Source: Eucalyptus grandis (lineage: Eukaryota; Streptophyta; Magnoliopsida; Myrtales; Myrtaceae). Taken from it: DNA of 64,000 nucleotides. Under the pieces are notes generated by a model. That model saw nothing but the letters and a program-made list of their open reading frames with translations, did not search any database and was not told the origin of the DNA. The position numbers were made by a program, and so were the translations under genes. Positions 24,450-36,099 of this stretch are shown piece by piece. Numbering within the stretch: the stretch's first letter is position 1; the number at the start of each line of letters is the position of its first letter. The stretch is taken from positions 1,512,199-1,576,198 of the forward strand of contig NC_052621.1 in the NCBI RefSeq assembly GCF_016545825.1, given 5' to 3'.

Positions 24450-25290
24450 ACAACCGGTCTTCTCCCACTCCAAGTCTATTCTGAACAGCAAAAGTTGGAC
24501 TTTTGTTCAAAACATGAATATTCCAATTTATTGCTTATGGCCAGAAAGTCTTTGGAACTCTTCCTCTTGCCAATAAGCTTCTCACCATGTTGAGAATGGT
24601 TCTATTTTTCCTCTCAGATACACCATTCTATTGTGGTATATATGCAGCAGTAAGCTCTCTTCGAATGCCATGCTCTGCACACAAAACTTCAAATTCTTTT
24701 GAGCAATATTCACCACCACGATCTGTTCGAAGAGTCTTAATGGTCTTTCTTGCTTCATTTTCAACACGAGTTTTGAAGCTTTTAAATGTGGAGAAAGCTT
24801 TTGATTTTTCTTGTAAAACATAAACCCAAGTTTTTCTAGAAAAATCATCAATGAAGGTAATTAAGTATCTTTTACCTCCATTAGAAGAAGGGTTTATAGG
24901 ACCGCAAATGTCCGAATGCACCAGCTGCAAAACATCATTTGCTCTCCATGACTTCTCTTTTGAAAATTGAGAACGATGTTGTTTGCTAACAACACATTCT
25001 TCGCAGACTTGGGAAGGAATAGTAATTTGAGGAAGACTTGTCACCATATTTTTCTGTTGGAGGGTCTTCAATCCACTAAAACTCAAGTGACCATAACGAA
25101 AATGTCACAGCCATGAGAGATCTTTCTTTTCAGCCATCAAACAAGATTGAATATTTTCAATCTTTAATGGAAACAATCTATTTGAACTCATAAGAACAAC
25201 TGCAATAGCATCTCTAACAGAATCATAAATTTCACAAGCACTCCTTTGAATGGTGATTACATAACCATTTTTCTTGTAATTGGCTAGCAC
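24450..25290 (-). pseudogene. Copia 2 integrase region
   Basis: Motifs on the minus strand: CEECVVSKQHRSQF (zinc region), VHSDICGPINP, FIDDFSRKTWVYVL, then RTDRGGEYCSKEF and a block up to TAAYIPQ. The next codon is TAG where NGV is expected (about 24627), then SERKNRTILN continues. Several stops make it inactive. Confidence 0.85.
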
Positions 25291-25749
25291 TCAATAGATT
25301 ACTTTTCAAGACAGGAACATACAACACATTAGAGATCATTTCCACAAAACCATTCTTAGTTCTTATCTTAATAGCACATTTTCCCATCACTTTCACAGTA
25401 GAATGATCCCCAAAACTCACAGTGGAATGAAAATCTTCATTTAGATGAGAAAAAAAAAGACTTACTTCCACTCATATGGTTACTACAGCCTGTATCCACA
25501 TATCAAATATTTAGCTCGGGCTTTTTTTTCATCTTGAATAGTCATCAAGAACGTTTCAACTTTTTCTTTTTTCAACAAAATTTGAACTCTCTGCCTTTTC
25601 TTTATTATTAGGCAGCCTAGTATAACATTCCTTTGAAACTGTTGGAATGAGTATTGGTAGAAGCCTTCAACGCTTGCTCCTCTATTGTTGAACTTCTATT
25701 CATCTTATGTTCATGGACCAATAAGGAGTTTTGCAATTCATCAAGAGAG

Positions 25750-26301
25750 AGCGTATCTATGTCTTTCACTCTTCAATTGAGCAGACAACATAATTAAACT
25801 TTGGTGTCAAGGAACGCAAAATCTTCTCCACAATGGTGACGTCGTCCATCTTCTCACCATGAAATCGCATCTTGTTGCTGATCTCTATTGTTCTGGCACA
25901 ATAACTAGTGACAGATTCTCCATCCTTCATCGCTAGTGTCTCAAAATCTCTTCTTAAGGCTTGAAGTTGTGCATGCTTCACCCTAACAGAGCCTTGATAT
26001 TTCTTCTTCATAGAATCTCAAATATCCTTAGAAGTTCCTTTGCAAAGAATAGTCTCCAAGATGGGATGATCAATAGCCTGAAAAAAATAATTTTTTGCCT
26101 TCAGGTCCTTCAATTTTCTAGCTTCCAATTCTGCTTTATGGGGATCTGTCAAAACCATGCCTGCTGGTGGCTCTTGAATTCCAGATTCGACAACCAACCA
26201 ATACTCCTTTGATCGTAAAAAATTCTCCATCAGCATACTCCAATGGTCATAGTGACCATCAAAGCGTGGAATTGCTGGTTAAACAAAATTATTGGTGGCC
26301 A
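25750..26301 (-). pseudogene. Copia 2 gag
   Basis: The ATG at 26301 (minus) starts MATNNFV, followed at once by TAA, then PAIPRFDGHYDHWSM and the copia gag core (FLRSKEYWLVVE, LKDLKAKNYFFQAI). TAG replaces a Trp near 26015 before DSMKKKYQGS. The usual C-terminal gag helix block (VTIVEKILRSL) follows. Two stops make it non-functional. Confidence 0.8.
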
Positions 26302-26411
26302 TTTGAAATATTGCTGCTGCAATTATCTCATGAAAGTATCTTACACCTCTAAACCTTCTTTATCTTTTTTTTTTAAAACTCTCTTAGGCTTCTCTCAGGC
26401 TCTGATACCAC

Positions 26412-26669
26412 TATTAAATTGCTAAAAAAAGAGAGATGAGGCTGAAACATCATCTTTCGTACAGAACAACAAAGTCTTTTACACAAGACAAATACATAAA
26501 AAAAAAGCACCACTAAAATAGGATCCATAACTACTCATGTTATGCATAAAACACTTACTACACTAACACCTAAAAACTAAAACAACTAACACACATGACT
26601 CCACTAACTCTAATAATTGAAAAACCAAATCAGCAAAACGTGCAAAAGGAAATAACTATTATTTCAACA
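26412..26669 (-). repeat. Copia 2 right-hand LTR
   Basis: Starts TATTAAATTGC (the usual TG is mutated to TA) and ends ATTTCAACA. The primer-binding complement GCTCTGATACCA is at 26399-26410, one base to its left. Confidence 0.9.
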
Positions 26670-26713
26670 CCCAATAGGTTCGATCCGGTTTCAAGGTCAA
26701 CCTTAGACTAACC

Positions 26714-26857
26714 TGTGAAGGATAATTGTTTTCTAATTATCAAAATGAAAAATGGTTACAAATATATATATGTGTGTGTGTGTGCGCGCGCGCGCGCTTA
26801 ACCCTACTCATAACTAAGTTACTATTTCACCCTTATTACTCACAATATTTCTCAACA
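26714..26857 (-). repeat. Copia 3 left-hand LTR
   Basis: Starts TGTGAAGG and ends TTCTCAACA, with a TG/CG dinucleotide run at 26769-26798. Confidence 0.9.
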
Positions 26858-26899
26858 CTCCCCCTCAAGTTGGGATATAGATATCAAATAATCCCAACT

Positions 26900-28748
26900 T
26901 GTTACATAAGAAGCTCACTCTATTCCCCCGTAGAGATTTCGTAAAAATTTCTGCGAGTTGATCCTCCGACTTTGTGTGTTGAAGAATAACGTCACTTTTA
27001 TGAACTTTTCTCGCACAAAATGACAATCAACCTCAATGTGCTTAGTTCGCTCATGGAAGACTAGATTAGATGCAATATGAATAGCGGATTGATTATCACA
27101 ATACAACACTGATGGATTTGATGGTGACATTCCAATCTCTGATAGTAACATTCTCAACCATAGTAATTCACTTGTCACATGTGCCATAGCATGATATTCA
27201 GCTTCAGCGCTTGATCGAGAAACTACGTGCTATTTATTGCTTTTCCATGCAACTAAATTACCCCCAAGAAACACACAATAGCCTGAAGTAGATCTCCTAT
27301 CAACAGGACATCCAGCCTAGTCGATATCAAAAAAGCCTACAGTGTTTAGATGGCCATAATTCTTGAATTATAGTCCTTTACTTGGTGCTCCTTTCAAATA
27401 TTTGATGATCCGAAGTATAGCATCCCAATGAGTGGTACGAGGAGAACTCATGAACTGACTTACTACACTAACCATGAAGGATATATTAGGTCTTGTAATA
27501 GTAAGATAGTTTAACTTACCAACTAATCTTCGATACTTTGCTGGATCATGTAGTAATTCTCCATGTTCTGCATCAAGTTTCATATTGGGATCCATAGGGG
27601 TATCGACTAGCTTTACTCCAAGAAATCCAACCTCGCCAAGGATGTCCTAATACATACTTTCGTTGTGATAAATTGATACCATCATGTGAATAGGATACAT
27701 CAATACCAAGAAAGTATCAAAGACGTCCTAGATCTTTAGTACTAAATTCTTTATATAGAAATTGCTTAAGTTTTTCAATACCACCTGAATCACTGCCAGT
27801 AATGATGATATCATCCACATATACGACTAGAAGAATACAACCAGTCAAAGACACAGAGCTGAAAACTGAATGATCTACCTAACACCGCTTTAATCCAAAT
27901 TTGATAACTACATCACTAAATCTACCAAACCAAGCACGAGGAGATTGTTTAAGTCCATACAAAGCTTTGTGTAAACGACATACCACATTCTCCCCCTGAG
28001 CAATGAACTCAGGTGGTTACTCCATGTAGACCTCCTCAGCCAGATCACCATGTAAAAAGGCATTTTTCACATCCAATTGATGAAGGATCCAGCCAAATTG
28101 CACAGCCAATGAAATGAAGACACGGACAGAGGGAATTTTGGCCACGGGAGAGAATGTGTCATTATAGTCGACACCATAAGTTTAAGTATACCGCTTCGCA
28201 ACTAATCGTGCCTTCAATCGATCAAGAGTACCATCCAGGTAAACTTTAATAGTGAAAACCCAACGACAACCAACAAGTTGCTTATCAGTAGATAAGGAAG
28301 TAAGCTGCCAAGTTTTGTTTTGAATTAGTTCTTGCATTTCATCTTCCATGGCGCGATGCCAACCCGGATGAGCAAGAGTTTCAGCAACACTGCTAGGCAT
28401 AGAAATAGAAGACAACGACGAGACAAAGGCAGAGAAGGTAGGAGATAAACGATCATAGGACAAAAAATTTGAAATAGGATGATGCGTACTAACACAATTA
28501 GAAAGACCAGAATAACGATCAACAAGACGACCAACACAAGAATGTGTACCTTTTCGAGAAGCAATGGGTGGATCGGGATCAGAGGCTGGCACTGCAACTG
28601 ATTGGGGAACAGATGAATCAGGTGTTGATGAAGGCTGCATTGTCATAGTTGAAACTATATGTCGTCGATGATAGGTGTGGTCAGCAAACTGAATTTTTTG
28701 GAGGTAGCTGGAGAAATGGAAGGAAGTGGAAGCATTGGTAGTACACAA
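26900..28748 (-). pseudogene. Copia 3 reverse transcriptase and RNase H
   Basis: Blocks on the minus strand: MEDEMQELIQNKTW, VGCRWVFTIK, LKARLVAKRYT followed by a stop, then [29 protein letters not shown] and VVYVDDIIITG with the catalytic Asp pair intact. RNase H has LWLRMLLSEIG, LYCDNQSAIHIA and HIEVDCHFVREK. Stops near 28183, 28020, 27880 and 27690 break the frame. Confidence 0.85.
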
Positions 28749-28768
28749 TCATCACTATCATCAGGTGT

Positions 28769-29804
28769 CTATGGAACATTCTGAGAGGAAAAATACGACT
28801 GATCTTCAAAGAACGTCACATCTGTAAACACGAACATACGATGACGAGTAGGACTGTAACATTTGTATCCCTTCTGAGTTCGAGAATATCCCACAAAGAC
28901 ATATTTTTCAACACGAGGATCCAGTTTATCAAGACCTGGAGTAAGACTATGTACAAAACAAACACACCCAAAGACCCGAAGAGGTAAGGAAAAAAGAGGA
29001 CGATTTGGATGTAAAATTGAGAATTGTGTCTTCCCTTGAAGAACAGAAGTTGGAAGTCTATTAATTAAATAGCATGTTGTAAGAATAGCATGGCCCCAAA
29101 AATGTTTAGGCAGATGCATATGAAACATGAGGCACCAGGCGACATCAAGAAGATGGCGATTTTTACGTTCAGCTACGCCATTTTGTTATGGAGTGTATGA
29201 GCATGACATATGATGAATAATACCATGAGATTCCAGAAAAAGCTGGAAACCAAAAGTTGTAGCAAGATATTCTCTAGCATTTATCTGACCATAAATGTTT
29301 GACAGAGATATTATATTGATTTAACACTTTGAAATAGAACAATTGAAAACAATGAAAAATCTATGTACGATCTTTTATTAAGAATAACCAAGTCATTCGG
29401 GAAAAATCATCCACGAATGTAACAAAATATTTGAATCCAGAGACATCAGACACACAACATGGACCCCATACATCTGAGTGAACCAACTCAAATGGACTAG
29501 ACACATGACTCTGAATACGGGAAGGAAAAAAAGCTCTATGATGTTTACCAAACTGACAAGCTTCACACTAAAAGGAACTCACAAACGTAGACTCTGGAAA
29601 TAAACGTCGAAGTAGGTTTGGTGGTGGATGACCAACACGACAATGCATCCAATATACATCAATGGATGTCTGTTTCGCCGCTGCGGTAGCTAACACCTTC
29701 TTATCAAGGTAGTACAAGCCATTGGATTCATGTCCCCCACCAATCATATGTCCAATCTTCAGATCTGAAAAACACAACGGGAAGAGTAAAAGGTCACAAA
29801 ACAA
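28769..29804 (-). pseudogene. Copia 3 integrase
   Basis: GLYYLDKKVL and the HCRVGHPPPNLLRRL pre-integrase block, CEACQFGKHHRA, then HSDVWGPC and FVDDFSRMTW. A damaged stretch follows, then the C-terminal part ILTTCYLINRLPTSVLQGKT and FGCVCFVHS, in shifting frames with several stops. Confidence 0.8.
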
Positions 29805-31129
29805 TTTAGTTCTTTGGTCAACGAGCTAACAGAAATCAAATTATAAGGAGATTTTGATAGGTGAAGGACAGATGATAAAGAAAGAGAGGGACTCAAATGA
29901 GCAACTCCCATACCAGTAACTTGAGACTGTGAACCATTTGCTAATGTAACCAAATTTGATAATGAGGGAGATGTAGAGTGAAAAGAAGACAGTAAGTTAG
30001 AGTTACCAGTTATGTGATTGGTAGCTCCAGAGTCTATAACCCAAGAATCAGACAATGCAGACAACAAACATGATGAACTACCTTTAGAGGTTTGTGCCAG
30101 AGTAGCAGTAGGAGTTGAAGATCCTGTCACTTGTTGGGAACGAACCAATGTATCATACTCAGCACGTGTTAATGTAACCGAATCACCTGTCTTAAGAACT
30201 TGAGTTGAACTTGGTGGAGCTGTTGAGGGAGGACCAAGAGAATCCTCAACTTCTGCATATGCATCAATAGGTGGCTTGAGCTCTGGGTGAAGTGTCTAGT
30301 AATAAGCTTCTGTATGTCCAGCTCTTTAACAATGATGGCAATAGCGGGAACCATGACTATTCCCAGAATTGATGGTACCACGAGTCCCAACTCCCCCTTC
30401 ACGGCCTCCACAACTTCCACCATGAACAACACCGCGTCCACGACCTCAAGCTCCACGTCCACTAGAACCACGAGAAAGCATAGCACCAATCTCCATTGCC
30501 GACGTGGAAGAACTCTTCTCAAGAATTGTAGAACGAAGAGCCTGGGAGAAGACTTCATCTACTGTGGGAAGAGAACTCTGAGATGTAATATGCTAACGAA
30601 GAGATGAATACTCAGGCCCCGATGACTTGAGGTATAATATTACCCTCAAATCCTCTTGGCGTTTAGCCAAAACATCTGGATCATTCGAGGCAAGAAGATA
30701 AGTATCCAATCGTGGACAGAGAGTGGTGAACCGAGCATAATGATTAGATAAGGATTGATCTCCACGTTGAATATCAAATAACTTTTCCCACGCGTCACAT
30801 ACTCGCATTATATTATTTTGCTCCGAATAGAGTAATGCACACTTATCCCAAACTGCTTTAGCAGAGTCACATTGAATAAAGTGAGGACTGACCTTAGGGT
30901 CCATGCTATTCCACAATAGGGTCTAAATCATCGCATCTCCTGCAATCTAATCGGCAGCTTTACTCGTGTCAGACAATATTGTAGACGTGAGATAGTCCAG
31001 TTGTTTGGTGGCGGTAAGATAGACCTTGATCGCTTTAGACCAAGATGGATAATTAGTTCCATCTAACTTGACAGATGTTAATTGAAAATAACCAAAAGGA
31101 GATCCAAAAGTTGATCCAATGGTCGCCAT
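29759..31129 (-). pseudogene. Copia 3 gag and protease
   Basis: The gag ATG at 31129 begins MATIGSTFGSPFGYF, then LDGTNYPSWSKAIKVYL. A stop near 30948 interrupts before the core block (ALLYSEQNNIMRVCDAWEKL, HYARFTTLCPRLDTYL). A Gly/Arg-rich region with a C.HC.RAGH knuckle-like motif precedes SWVIDSGATNHITG, the protease active site, at about 30030. Multiple stops. Confidence 0.8.
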
Positions 31130-32109
31130 TAGAGAATAAAGAATGATTGAGTCCAAGAAATGAACTTCACAGTCACCAATACTTAATTCCAATAATCCAA
31201 TCAAATACACACACAAAAATCCAAACAAAAAGGCTTCAATCGAATCACCATACGAATCAACAAAGCACCAGTATACTTATCAATACAAATAACTTTCAAG
31301 TGCATAATAGCAACTCTATTCTCTGTAATAACTAGCAAATCTATTATCCACAATGGCCACTTCTAAAATTTTGTGCATTACACATAATAAAGTGGGTTAC
31401 TGCCCACCATCAGAAAATTTTCCATCATGTCCAGCAGTTAAGATATGTAGCTTTCACACAGTAGACCCGAGTCCCTGCGCATCTAAACCTCAATAAAGCA
31501 AAGGAGAAATTTACACTGCAAAGCCAATTATAGCTTCCGAGGATTGTAATGAATCAAACGACAAAAAGCTTTTCAGCAACTTAATGGGTATGCACCTAAC
31601 CTATACCAAAAAGAATGTCTGACCGAGATTGTGGGGGCCTTCACTTCTCAGAAGACCAATTTGATGCTTGCAAGTTTTGGGTGCAGCACCTTGTCCTTAT
31701 TGGGTAAAACCATAACATCACCACCATGACCATAGAAACCACGACACCTGACCCACCTAATAACTCCTCAAATCACAAACTCGAACTTGAAAAATATATC
31801 CAAAGCAGCAGCACCGACGACGAACTCAGTTCCTCTAGTCACACACTCCTTGTGGAGGAAATTGATGTGGGCAGCGCTCAGAATCGATGCCCTCCGCACG
31901 AATCCTCAAGTCGAATCCTCGAGCTCAACAGACATTGAAACTTCGATCTCCACGACAACGATTGGGGACGATATATCAAGCGCCCAGCTTCTTCCAAAAC
32001 TCAGCCCGATCCGATCAATACTCCATAGATCTTCATGCACACGGATAGGCCTCGATTCCCTTCACACGAGCCACACGAGGTGGCAAAATCGAAATAGGGT
32101 TTTAGCAGA

Positions 32110-32235
32110 GGAAGCCGTAAGCAAAGGTCATCATCATGGCCAGACCATAAGATGCATGTCGTCTTCTAAGATTTTCATCGGAGGACTCTCATATGGAATT
32201 GACCAGCAAGGTTTGACAAAAGGATTTGCGATGAT
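32110..32235 (+). pseudogene. Captured 5' end of a glycine-rich RNA-binding (RRM) protein gene
   Basis: Opposite to the retroelement, the plus strand reads IRCMSSSKIFIGGLSYGID and continues QQGLTKGF (ATG at 32156). This matches the transit-peptide junction, RNP2 motif (IFIGGL) and first helix of plant organellar glycine-rich RNA-binding proteins, whose RRM usually starts (S)KLFIGGLSYGTDD. The match stops after the first helix, where those genes commonly have an intron. The remaining sequence (32236-32400) is unrelated or intronic. It lies in the leader of copia 3 between the gag start and the right-hand LTR, so it looks like a transduplicated gene fragment. Confidence 0.6.
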
Positions 32236-32432
32236 GAGGAATCGAGCAGCAACCACAAGGCTAATCAATGCGTTCCCAAGGTGGGATTTGAATGATGACA
32301 GCTGGGGTCACTAATCAACGTCGTAGGTCAGGCTGGAGGCACCACCTTTTCCGATGACGGAACAGTGGTCTCCGGTAAAATGGCGGCTAGGGTTTTTATT
32401 TTTATTTTTTAAAAAGTGTGGCTCCGATACCA

Positions 32433-32582
32433 TGTGAAGGATAATTGTTTTCTGATTATCAAAATGAAAAAGGGTTACAAATATATATTTATATATATGT
32501 GTGTGTGTGTGTGCGCGCGCGCTTAACCCTACTCATAACTAAGTTACTATTTTACTCTTATTACTCACAATATTTCTCAACA
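32433..32582 (-). repeat. Copia 3 right-hand LTR
   Basis: Starts TGTGAAGG and ends TTCTCAACA. It is preceded by GGCTCCGATACCA, the complement of the tRNA-Met primer site with one mismatch. Confidence 0.9.
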
Positions 32583-33124
32583 TAACTAATAATTTTTTAT
32601 TTCATTTTTTATACTCTTTGAAAGAGCAACCGAGGACCGTACCGACCCAATGGGTTTGATGATAAGCGAGGTCAACTAAGAAAACCAAGCGGTGAGGGTC
32701 AAGTGGGGTGAGCGTCGAACAAAATGAGTATCGAATGTCGAGCGAGGAGCAACAAGCCAAGCGAGCATCGAGCGGCAAGCGGCATGAGTGACCCAAAGTA
32801 AGCAAGGCTAGTGTCGAGTGACAAGAGGAGAAGTTATTTCTTTTCGATTTTGGCAAATTGAAGACTAAGAGGACAAATAAGACATAAAAGAACGAATACT
32901 AGAGGAGGATGCCATAAAGAGTTGTTTATACCTTTTTGGACGCCGTGAGGACTCCTCACAAAATCATTTTCCTCTTTCGTAAATTATGACTATTGACGTT
33001 GTAAAAGACATTAAAAGTCTAAGTTATTAAATAACAATGTAAAATTACATGAACTCCTCACTAAAGAGTTGTTTAATATTGTTGACGCAGTTTATTTTAA
33101 GGTTTTCTCAATATAAAAAAAATT

Positions 33125-33280
33125 GGAAGAAGTACATTAATGGTGTCATAAGTTGTGTACGGCACTTACTTTGGTGTCAAAAGTTTCCGTTGGATCATTT
33201 AAGTGCCAAAAATTTTGAAATTCGATCACTTTTGTGCAATCGCCGATTTTGTTGGCCGAAAATCCGACGTGGCAGTTTTT
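33125..33280 (+). repeat. Left terminal inverted repeat of the Mutator-like element
   Basis: Pairs in inverted orientation with about 39665-39825. Shared blocks include ACTTTGGTGTCAAAAGTTTC, TTAAGTGCCAAA and CGTGGC. Confidence 0.8.
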
Positions 33281-33520
33281 TATTAATTTTTGAAATCGAT
33301 GTAGATCCGGAGAATACAATTAGCATAGAAAGAACAAAATAATGCCGTTTACTGTTTTCCCCCAAATAAGAAACCCTAAATTAATTTCGACTAAAACTAG
33401 AAGTTAAAAACCCTAAATCCCCAATTCGACCATTTCGAGTGTGGTTATCAGCTCGCTCTTGCAAATGGAGGATAAAAGCTTCAGCTGTTCACATTCCTAT
33501 CGAAAAGCGAATTAGATAGT

Positions 33521-33823
33521 GAGTGTTACTGTTATTGTGGGTTATCGAGTCCAAGAAGAACATCTTGGACTCGGTTGAATCCGGGGAGAAAATTCCATGG
33601 GTGTTGTAGATATAGAGAAGGCTCAAAGTGCCAATATTTCAAATGGATTGATAGGAAATTCTCTGATCGAGCGACAGAGGTGATATTAGAGTTACTTGAA
33701 AGCCAAAATCAACCTCCACCAATGTTAATGGACGAGTTAGAGAGACTCAATGCAAGCTCAAATGAAGGGTTTAACATCTCTGGTGGACCATTTGAAGAGG
33801 GTGGTTTCAAGGCTAAAAATTGA
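33521..33823 (+). pseudogene. GRF-type zinc-finger ORF inside the Mutator-like element
   Basis: Translates ECYCYCGLSSPRRTSWT, NPGRKFHGCCRYREGSKC, then YFKWID, with the three-Cys, NPGR and aromatic-Trp pattern of the GRF zinc finger. A polar tail follows, ending ...GGFKAKN. Small plant proteins of this type have one GRF finger and a helical tail. The nearest upstream ATG (33465, MEDKSFSCSH) is in a different frame and hits TAG at 33513, so either a frameshift removed the start or an intron is involved. It is transcribed towards the convergent transposase. Whether it is a MULE accessory gene or a captured host gene cannot be decided from this copy. Confidence 0.6.
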
Positions 33824-34139
33824 AAGAAACTTTTATCGAGTGTTGATTGTGTTCTTATTCTTTTGGGTAGTTTATTCAAATGTAAAGTGAGTAATGAGAA
33901 AAAGTTTGTATGTCTACCATAGTCGAAGACGTGGAATATGCACTTGTATTGGATTATTTATAAGTAAAATGTGTTTTTTGGTTTGTTGCAATTTTTATAT
34001 GGAGCATAATGTTTTATTGTTGTAATCTATGGGTAGAAATGCAAGGTTGGACTTTGAATGCATTAGTTATGAGCACTTAAAAGTTTTATTGTTTAGTTGT
34101 GTATTATCAATATTTGTTTTGGTTAGTTTTTGCTTCAAA

Positions 34140-34400
34140 TATAATGGTTTGCTGCATTTTTTATTTGGTAAATAGTTTGCTGCATTGAAAGCTTTTCGTA
34201 ATGGTTTGCTGCATTTTTTTTTATTTGGTAATGGTTTGCTACATTGAAAGCTTTTGGTAATGGTTTGCTGCATTTTTTTTATTTAGTAATTTGCATTTTT
34301 TTATTTGGTAATGGTTTGCTGCATTTTTTATTTGGTAATGGTTTGCTGGTTTGCTGGTTTGCGGATTTGCTAGTTTGCTGGTTTGCTAGTTTGCTGCAAC
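34140..34400 (+). repeat. Tandem GGTTTGCTGCA-type repeat array
   Basis: Irregular repeats of a roughly 30-60 bp unit built on TTATTTGGTAATGGTTTGCTGCATTTTTT, degrading to GGTTTGCTGGTTTGC at the right end. Subterminal arrays like this are common in DNA transposons. Open frames across it (minus strand) are a by-product. Confidence 0.75.
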
Positions 34401-35149
34401 TAATAAACCATGGCCGAAATTAAAGGATGGTGGCAAATCCACGATTAACCATTTCAGTGTCATAAGTTGTAAATAGTGATTGCTTAAGTGCTAAGTTTTT
34501 ATAAAAGTGATCATTTAAGTGCCAGTTGCGATTACAAAGTGATCACTTATATTGTACAAGTTTTTTAAAAAAGAACATGTTAGTGTCAAACGTTACATTC
34601 CAAATGCACCTTGTTCTTGCATCTTATTCTTGCACTAATTGAGTTGCTGGTGCATCTTCTTGCACTAGCCCATATAAGTGTTGATGCAACAAGATGTACC
34701 AGCACTTAAAGTGTTCTTGTAGCAGCACATATAATCAGAACCCCACAAATTTATTATAATCCACAACTTCAACCAACAACAGCAACATTGCAGCAACAGC
34801 AACATTGCAGTAACAGCAAAAATAAAATATACAGCATAACTGACTTGCTAGCATTCTAGCCGAAACCAACACAAGAGAAAATGAATATTCATTCCAATAC
34901 TTGCCATTAACATTGATTGATTGTTTACAAAATAAAAGAAAAGCATGTTTAATTTCACTCCCCAATCATCGAAAGTTCAGCACTCTCTTAAAAAAAAAAA
35001 ACAGTGGCAATATGCAGGCAACAACTACCATCAATGATATAATATCCATCACACTCCTAAAAAAAGAAAACATGAAAATAGACCATGTCCAGCATCACAT
35101 AAAAAGAGACCATATCCAGCACCCTCCCATCAGTCAATATTGACAACGC

Positions 35150-35700
35150 CCTGATCTCCTTTTCTCTTGGAGTTTTTAATTAATTCATAATCTGAGCACT
35201 CTTTCAAACTAGATGTGCAGGTTCTTTAATTGAGCTTTCTGTCACCTCATTTTCCTTTTCCTTATTTTTGACGACGGTTATTTTTGTTCTAGCACGTGTC
35301 ATGTGTTGGTCCATATCATCATTACTGCTCCCAATCGTTTGTTGAGATGGAACTAGTGCTGGGTTCTTTTTGGATGGCTATTTTGTAGCTATACCCATTG
35401 TCTTCTTCTTCTTTGGCTGCGCCCTTGATTCCTGAGTTGGCCCACCTTGAGAGAGAAGTACCTCCGAAGTTTTCCCAGGCTATAAGAACATAGTGATATT
35501 ATCAACCAAATGAATTAAAGAACAACAAATTAAATGCATGAGGCCTATAAATCTTACATTCAAAATAGTCATTCCAGTATATTCATCTGTATAAATTACA
35601 TAACCATATTGCCTTAATCTTTTTCCAAGAGCCCATCTTGTTCGCTGTGGTGCATCATTTTCAGTAACAACAATCCTTATAGCAACATCTGCAACTTGTG
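35150..35700 (-). pseudogene. Possible C-terminal exon of the MULE transposase
   Basis: The minus strand reads RWALGKRLRQYGYVIYTDE, followed by YTGMTILN, then after an intron-like gap a Lys/Glu-rich tail. Position and composition fit the region after the zinc knuckle in MuDR-type transposases. Identification is tentative. Confidence 0.35.
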
Positions 35701-36099
35701 CAATTGCTCATTTTCTCACCTGAGAAACACATAGCAAATGTAAATTTTAGCCCATAAAAGACCAAACACAACGATGTACAACTTACAGGATATTTTTTTC
35801 TTGTTTGCTCAATAATGAACTCAGTTGTTGTTGTTGCTATCCTGCTCATTCCAGTCCCTGTCCCTGCATTTGAGCCTACAACAGGGTCTTTTATGGCCCT
35901 TTAGTAGGCCTTACAACAATGTATTATATTAGGATTATGACCAACTACAACGAATAATTAGACATCTACTCATTTTCATGGTGGAAACAAATGGAGAAAA
36001 CTTCTCAAATTACAAGTGCATGATAGAGGAAAAGCACAAGAGAAACCAGTACACATGGTCAACCATCAAACTCTATTGAATAAGAACTGTAAAGTTACT

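Larger units (their letters stand above)
21030..26669 (-). mobile_element. Copia element 2, LTR retrotransposon inserted in the hAT element
   Basis: LTRs are 21030-21288 and 26412-26669 (259 and 258 bp, roughly 90% alike by eye), ending TTCAACA. Flanks TCCAA (21025-21029) and CCCAA (26670-26674) are a 5-bp duplication with one change. The primer-binding site on the minus strand, TGGTATCAGAGC (26410-26399), perfectly fits initiator tRNA-Met. The polypurine complement follows the left LTR. Minus-strand domains in copia order: gag (26301 to about 25750), protease/zinc area, integrase (about 25086-24450), RT (24295-22040, interrupted) and RNase H (22003-21500). Confidence 0.9.
26714..32582 (-). 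mobile_element. Copia element 3, LTR retrotransposon inserted in the hAT element
   Basis: Short LTRs at 26714-26857 and 32433-32582 (144 and 150 bp) start TGTGAAGGATAATTG and end TCTCAACA. They contain a (TG)n(CG)n microsatellite whose length explains most of the size difference. Flanks TAACC and TAACT form a 5-bp duplication with one change. The polypurine complement CTCCCCCTC follows the left LTR. The primer-binding site TGGTATCGGAGC lies beside the right LTR. Minus-strand copia domains: gag from 31129, protease near 30030, integrase about 29800-28770, RT about 28400-27600, RNase H about 27190-26900. The leader between 32432 and 31130 is unusually long and includes host DNA. Confidence 0.9.

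Noticed and set aside
26670..26713. GGTTCGATCC resembling the T-arm of a tRNA gene
   Set aside because: It is part of the hAT subrepeat (GGGTTCGGTCCGG-type), and no acceptor or anticodon arm can be drawn around it.
34067..34273. Minus-strand open frame rich in Lys, Asn and Cys
   Set aside because: It is generated by the GGTTTGCTGCA tandem array in the Mutator-like element.
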